Shown piece by piece: positions 60,431 to 64,000 of a DNA stretch of 64,000 nt. Position 1 is the first letter of the stretch. The number at the start of each line of letters is the position of its first letter. A program made the translations under genes and the position numbers. Origin of the DNA: Apostichopus japonicus (Eukaryota > Echinodermata > Holothuroidea > Aspidochirotida > Stichopodidae); the NCBI RefSeq assembly GCF_037975245.1, contig NC_092582.1, positions 9,513,501-9,577,500 on the forward strand, given 5' to 3'. The notes beneath the pieces are model-generated. The model ran no database searches. It was not told the DNA's origin and saw nothing but the letters and a program-made list of their open reading frames with translations.

Positions 60431-61030
60431 CTAACACATTGTATATATTCACGTGATAAAACAAATAAATCAATCAATCAATAGGTTCATTATTTAATGT
60501 TATTCTTTACACAACCAAACCTTTTCCAAGTTTGAGGTGGGATGTGGAGGGGGGGGGGGGTGGGGGGATTACCATAAGTAAGGCCAAAGTATAAAGAAAA
60601 CGGTTGTATATCCAATTGTAACCGGAGCTTAAAGCTATCAAGCTTCGACGAAGTATCATATACTGATCAAACAGGTCACAATTGTGCTCCAAACAGCCGA
60701 TTCCCGCACTTTTTATTCATATAGAAAATGAAACCATGGAGCCACTTTTTCCAGACCTGCTATATATTACCTCAAATTCTAATTTAACTCTGAGCTGTTA
60801 AATTTTGGTAGACAATTATTTTGTCACGGCAAGACATCTTTCCTGGTTAACTTTCTATTTGTAACAATCCCAGAAACTTTTGCGCTAAAAATAATCTTTT
60901 TTTTTCCTGGTAAACTTGACAACAAAAAACCCGATTGTAATTCTGTTGGTCAATAAACTAAAATTTCTCTAATAAAAGGTTTTAAATGTCGATCATGACA
61001 AAACCTACGGCTTCTAAAAACTGCTCGTAT

Positions 61031-62079
61031 CAGTGGCGTAGGAAGGTACTTTTGAGTGGGGGGGGGGGGGGCTGAAGACTGATGGCCGGCCTGGGGGCGA
61101 ATTTTTTTTTCCCAAACAGGTTTGCAAGTGTGCGTAAATAGTCGTTCATGATTGGTCGGAAAAGTTACGTCATCACCATAGAAACCTTCACTTCGAGGTT
61201 CTGCATCCATTTGTTGCAACGAAGATATACCCGTTCAAAATTACCCGTAGCTTTTCGTACATATATTTAGATATGTTTGGAATTGGTTTAGACATATTTA
61301 GCACACTAGTATTGTATGATCTACTTTGATCGAAGTTTTCTGTGAAGGCGGCGATAAAATCGCACAGTGAAAGTTTCGTACAGGGTACATCACACATGCG
61401 CTGTAGGCCTATATGTATTATAACTCTGTACACAGTGCAATGACGGAAATATATCATACTATACACTATACTGTTTTGCGTATATTCACTCAAGACTCCT
61501 GAACTCGCGTCGTGAAGTTGCTTTTAGTGTAGGCCTACCCATTCCACGAAACGAATTCTGATTTCAATAGAACGGCTCACGAATCTTAGATAACGTAAAC
61601 ACGAACCAAATAGAATGTAGCGTATATGTATCATAAGTGAGGTCAACATGTAATCCAAGCATTAAAAGTAAAGTTAGGGCGTTTGAAGGGAAACCCCTTA
61701 ACTAGACTCAATCAAGTGTCAGTGTGTAACTCAGTATATGTCTTCGAACTTCCAAGCGATGGTTATTATTTATGCTGACGACACGAGCAATCTGATTGGC
61801 TGAAAACTCCGTAATTGCAAACCTGTTTGGGAAAAAAAATTCGCGGCCTGGGGAGGGGTCTAAGTGAAGGGGGTGTCCCCTCCCCTCTGGATTTTTTTTG
61901 CATTTCCAGGTGGCCTCAGATGCAATTTGGTGCAATATAGCACACTTCACACTTTATCATTTATTGAGAAATGAAAAAGGGGTTTTCTGACTTGCGAAGC
62001 GGGGGGGGGGGGGGGCGGAATGATACTTCCGCCACCCTATATTTTTCACTGCCCCCCCCCCCCCGATCCTACGCCCTTG
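61031..62079. mobile_element. 1,049-bp hAT-like element with empty site in the paralog
   Basis: It starts cagtggcgtagga and ends with the inverse of caagggcgtagga, flanked by the perfect 8-bp duplication gctcgtat (61023-61030 and 62080-62087). The paralogous flank has a single gctcgtat at 44359-44366 with no insertion. Inner inverted repeats of about 40 bp (61088-61127 and 61815-61853, with cccaaacaggtttgcaa) lie inside. No transposase frame is visible. Confidence 0.96.
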
Positions 62080-62390
62080 GCTCGTATGAGATTATACAAG
62101 ATATATAATTGTGTTTTGATCGTTTAATTTTTCCTTGCCTGTTGTAACTTCTGTAACTATTTCTTGTAAAGCTTTTACAGCTCACGTGATATCACATACT
62201 TAACGAAAAGGATCAATTCATTGTCATACTTTATCATTTATAGGCTGTAACCCCGGCCTAAAATCAAATAAGTCATGTAAGCAAACAATGCCACTCCAAA
62301 ATAGCGAGATACAGTTCTTACAAATAAAGAGAACTCCAAACATGATCAGCACCCCAACCTTTGTCCATGACTGTCACAACCCAGAAAGGA

Positions 62391-63225
62391 TGTATTATAC
62401 AAAACCTAATTGTATTCTGGTCATATGTTTGGCCAATTGCTCGTTGATTGCATGCAAATTCCGCTCTATTCCACTCTATGAAATAGAACTATGGGTTATA
62501 CTTTTTTGGTAGCACTTTTTTCAATGGTAAGAGAGCAGAGAAACCTGTCTGTTCAAATCAATCTGTTGCATGAGTGCATTTTACCCATCTTAATATAATA
62601 TGTTGTATAAAACAAATAATGGATGGTTTCTATTCGTGCAATAGTGCAAATATTTCATTCGTTGAAAGATGTAAATTGTTCCATTCAACAGGGCTACGCC
62701 TAGTTGAATGGAACAAATTACATCTTTCAACTCATGAAATATTTGCACTATTGCACTCATAACCATTCAAAATTGGTATATTATACAACACCTAATTGTA
62801 TTCTGGTCATTTGATTGGTCAATTGCTCTTTGATTGCATGCACAATCCGCTCTATTCCACTCTATGAAATAGAACCATGGGTTATACTTTTTTTGGTAGC
62901 ACTTTTTTCAATGGTATAGAGAGCAGAGAAACCTGTCTGTTCAAGAGAGCAGAGAAACCTGCGCTGTATATTTGAGCACATACGCTGTATATGTGAGTAC
63001 ACTTATGCTGTATATTTTTCCGTATTTTGTATCAGACATAAGCCTAGGCCTGCACGTAGGCCTATAATACAAATATTCATTTTAAATATGTTGTATAAAA
63101 CAAATAATGGATGGTTTCCATTCGTGCAATAGTGCAAATATTTCATTCGTTGAAAGATGTTATTTGTTCCATCTTTCAACTCATAAAATATTTGCACCAT
63201 TGCACTCATATCCATTCATTATTTG
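62391..63225. repeat. Tandem foldback repeats, insertion specific to copy 2
   Basis: Two units of about 390 bp begin with ttatacaaaacctaattgta (62394) and ttatacaacacctaattgta (62782). Each carries an inverted repeat containing caatagtgcaaatatttcat and its complement: 62624-62767 (arms about 65 bp around gggctacgcc) and 63107-63220. The paralogous site near 44690 lacks it. It could be a foldback-type transposon. Confidence 0.85.
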
Positions 63226-63452
63226 TATACTGATACAATAGAAGTACCTGCATGTTGAAACTGTATGCAATTTACAATGTGTACATTACTATATACGGTA
63301 CATAACAGGCTAGTACGATTGTTTGCTAAGCGGTAGGCTACTTAAATACAAGGAGTCAACTAACGGGCGTGTACAGTTTGTTCCATAACATACTTGTTCT
63401 TTACAGTGTACCGAGCATCTTGATATAATACTAAACCTATCATACACTAACA

Positions 63453-63579
63453 ATGGCAGTGAAGTTTTTGTTTGCTGGTGTCATCTTTATCATTTCATTC
63501 CTTGTAACGGTGAAACTCTGTGCCTGCTGGAGTCACATGGGACCCTCGATACACTCGTGTGTGTTGTATCTCGTCACTG
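63453..63579 (+). CDS. Second GH3 gene, exon 1
   Basis: ATG at 63453, 127 bases, donor gtatgt, phase 1. It encodes the hydrophobic N-terminal segment MAVKFLFAGVIFIISFLVT. By chance, the frame stays open through the intron to 63803. Confidence 0.82.
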
Positions 63580-64000
63580 GTATGTTACCATTCATTCTTA
63601 TAAGTGATACACTATTTGGCGTCTTCAATTCTATATTCTTCCTTTGGGGAGGACCTCCAGACACCCTCCCTTACACGGGAGTATGTTCCAACGACCGCAT
63701 GGCCGCACCCCTCCTTTCTAAAAGCACCTTTAATCTTGTATACTATACCATGCAACTAACAAGATACAAGGTACAATGGTCAGTGGACAGGTACGGTAAA
63801 TGACTTTTATTGATTATCTTTCAGGGTTGCTTGCTCTTATTGGCATTCTGTCAGGTTGTGCGTTGATCTTCATCTCAACCCGACGTACCTCCAAACATCA
63901 CACCCTCCTCTCTGCGTTACATCATTTTATCGTAAAGTATCACCGCCTTTACGTAGGTTCCCGGATGTTGAAGAAGTTCAGAGCTGCTTGCAAAAATCCA
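63453..64000 (+). CDS. Second GH3 domain-containing gene, 5' part only
   Basis: Exons 63453-63579 and 63825-64000 (cut by the window end) match exons 1 and 2 of the gene at 44913 with few substitutions (for example Ser to Phe in FIISFLVT, Val to Ser in GILSGC). Both splice sites are kept. The intron between differs by small indels not divisible by three, as expected for non-coding sequence. Whether this copy is intact cannot be judged here. Confidence 0.87.
63825..64000 (+). CDS. Second GH3 gene, exon 2 (partial)
   Basis: The acceptor is tatctttcag. The exon begins GLLALIGILSGCALIFIS and continues to the window end without a stop. It corresponds to 45298-45473 in the first copy. Confidence 0.87.

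Larger units (their letters stand above)
55930..60476 (+). mobile_element. Decayed full-length-like non-LTR retrotransposon (CR1/L2/Jockey group)
   Basis: The order is ORF1 with zinc knuckles, ORF2 with endonuclease and reverse transcriptase, a 3'UTR with a conserved hairpin (60384-60430), and a tail of aaacaaataaatcaatcaat. The 5' border is approximate. ORF1 is split by a SINE (56419-56622), and ORF2 needs at least four frame changes, so the copy is dead. It belongs with the pieces at 13437-14690 and 38475-38620, but is more diverged from them than they are from each other. Confidence 0.88.
60480..64000 (+). repeat. Segmental duplication copy 2 (paralog of 43783-46000)
   Basis: From caataggttcattatttaat onward the sequence follows 43783 onward closely, including the upstream flank, GH3 exon 1, intron 1 and the start of exon 2. 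Two large insertions are specific to this copy: 61031-62079 (hAT-like) and about 62391-63225 (foldback repeats). The window ends inside the duplication. Confidence 0.95.

Noticed and set aside
63580-63803. Extension of the second GH3 exon 1 through the intron as coding
   Set aside because: The first copy has indels here that are not multiples of three, and both copies keep the same donor and acceptor, so it is an intron.

Overview
This is an AT-rich animal nuclear window with split genes, canonical GT-AG introns and dense repeats. The best guess is a marine deuterostome invertebrate, perhaps an echinoderm such as a sea cucumber. That guess rests on a GH3-type adenylating enzyme beside an Ig/FN3 receptor and on the repeat types present; it is inference, because no species marker is visible.

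Region 1 (about 1-36,350, + strand) is the 3' part of one large gene for a type I membrane receptor of the Ig/fibronectin-III superfamily. I traced 25 exons (e1-e25) from 1462 to 34852. Their splice phases join into one open frame of 1,167 codons plus a stop. They encode the end of one Ig domain, four more complete Ig domains, five FN3 domains, a short stalk, one transmembrane helix and a cytoplasmic tail of about 185 residues. A 3'UTR with a poly(A) signal at 36326 follows. The 5' exons lie outside the window. The introns carry tandem repeats (periods about 60, 215, 40, 193 and 225 bp), a long ATACA-type satellite, an antisense LINE fragment, a tRNA-derived SINE and several small inverted-repeat transposons.

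Region 2 (about 36,350-44,900) is intergenic and repeat-rich. It holds a severely truncated LINE tail, a nested cluster of hAT-like non-autonomous elements (38,704-40,684), a clean 653-bp hAT-like element (42,053-42,705) and two copies of a second tRNA-derived SINE.

Region 3 (44,913-51,746) is a complete seven-exon gene for a GH3-domain acyl-adenylase-like protein of 641 residues with an N-terminal membrane anchor. Its flank and first exons are duplicated at 60,480-64,000, where a second GH3 gene starts and runs off the window. A 115-bp remnant of a GH3 last exon lies between them at 54,333.

Region 4 (about 55,930-60,476) is a decayed non-LTR retrotransposon: a CCHC zinc-knuckle ORF1 split by a SINE, then a frameshifted endonuclease/reverse-transcriptase ORF2.

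No wholly new molecular system is evident. The most notable signals are architectural. A hAT-like element sits exactly on a splice donor and duplicates it. A 193-bp tandem array amplifies an exon end together with its donor. A 1,049-bp element has its empty site preserved in the paralogous copy. A LINE 3' hairpin shows one compensatory base change.
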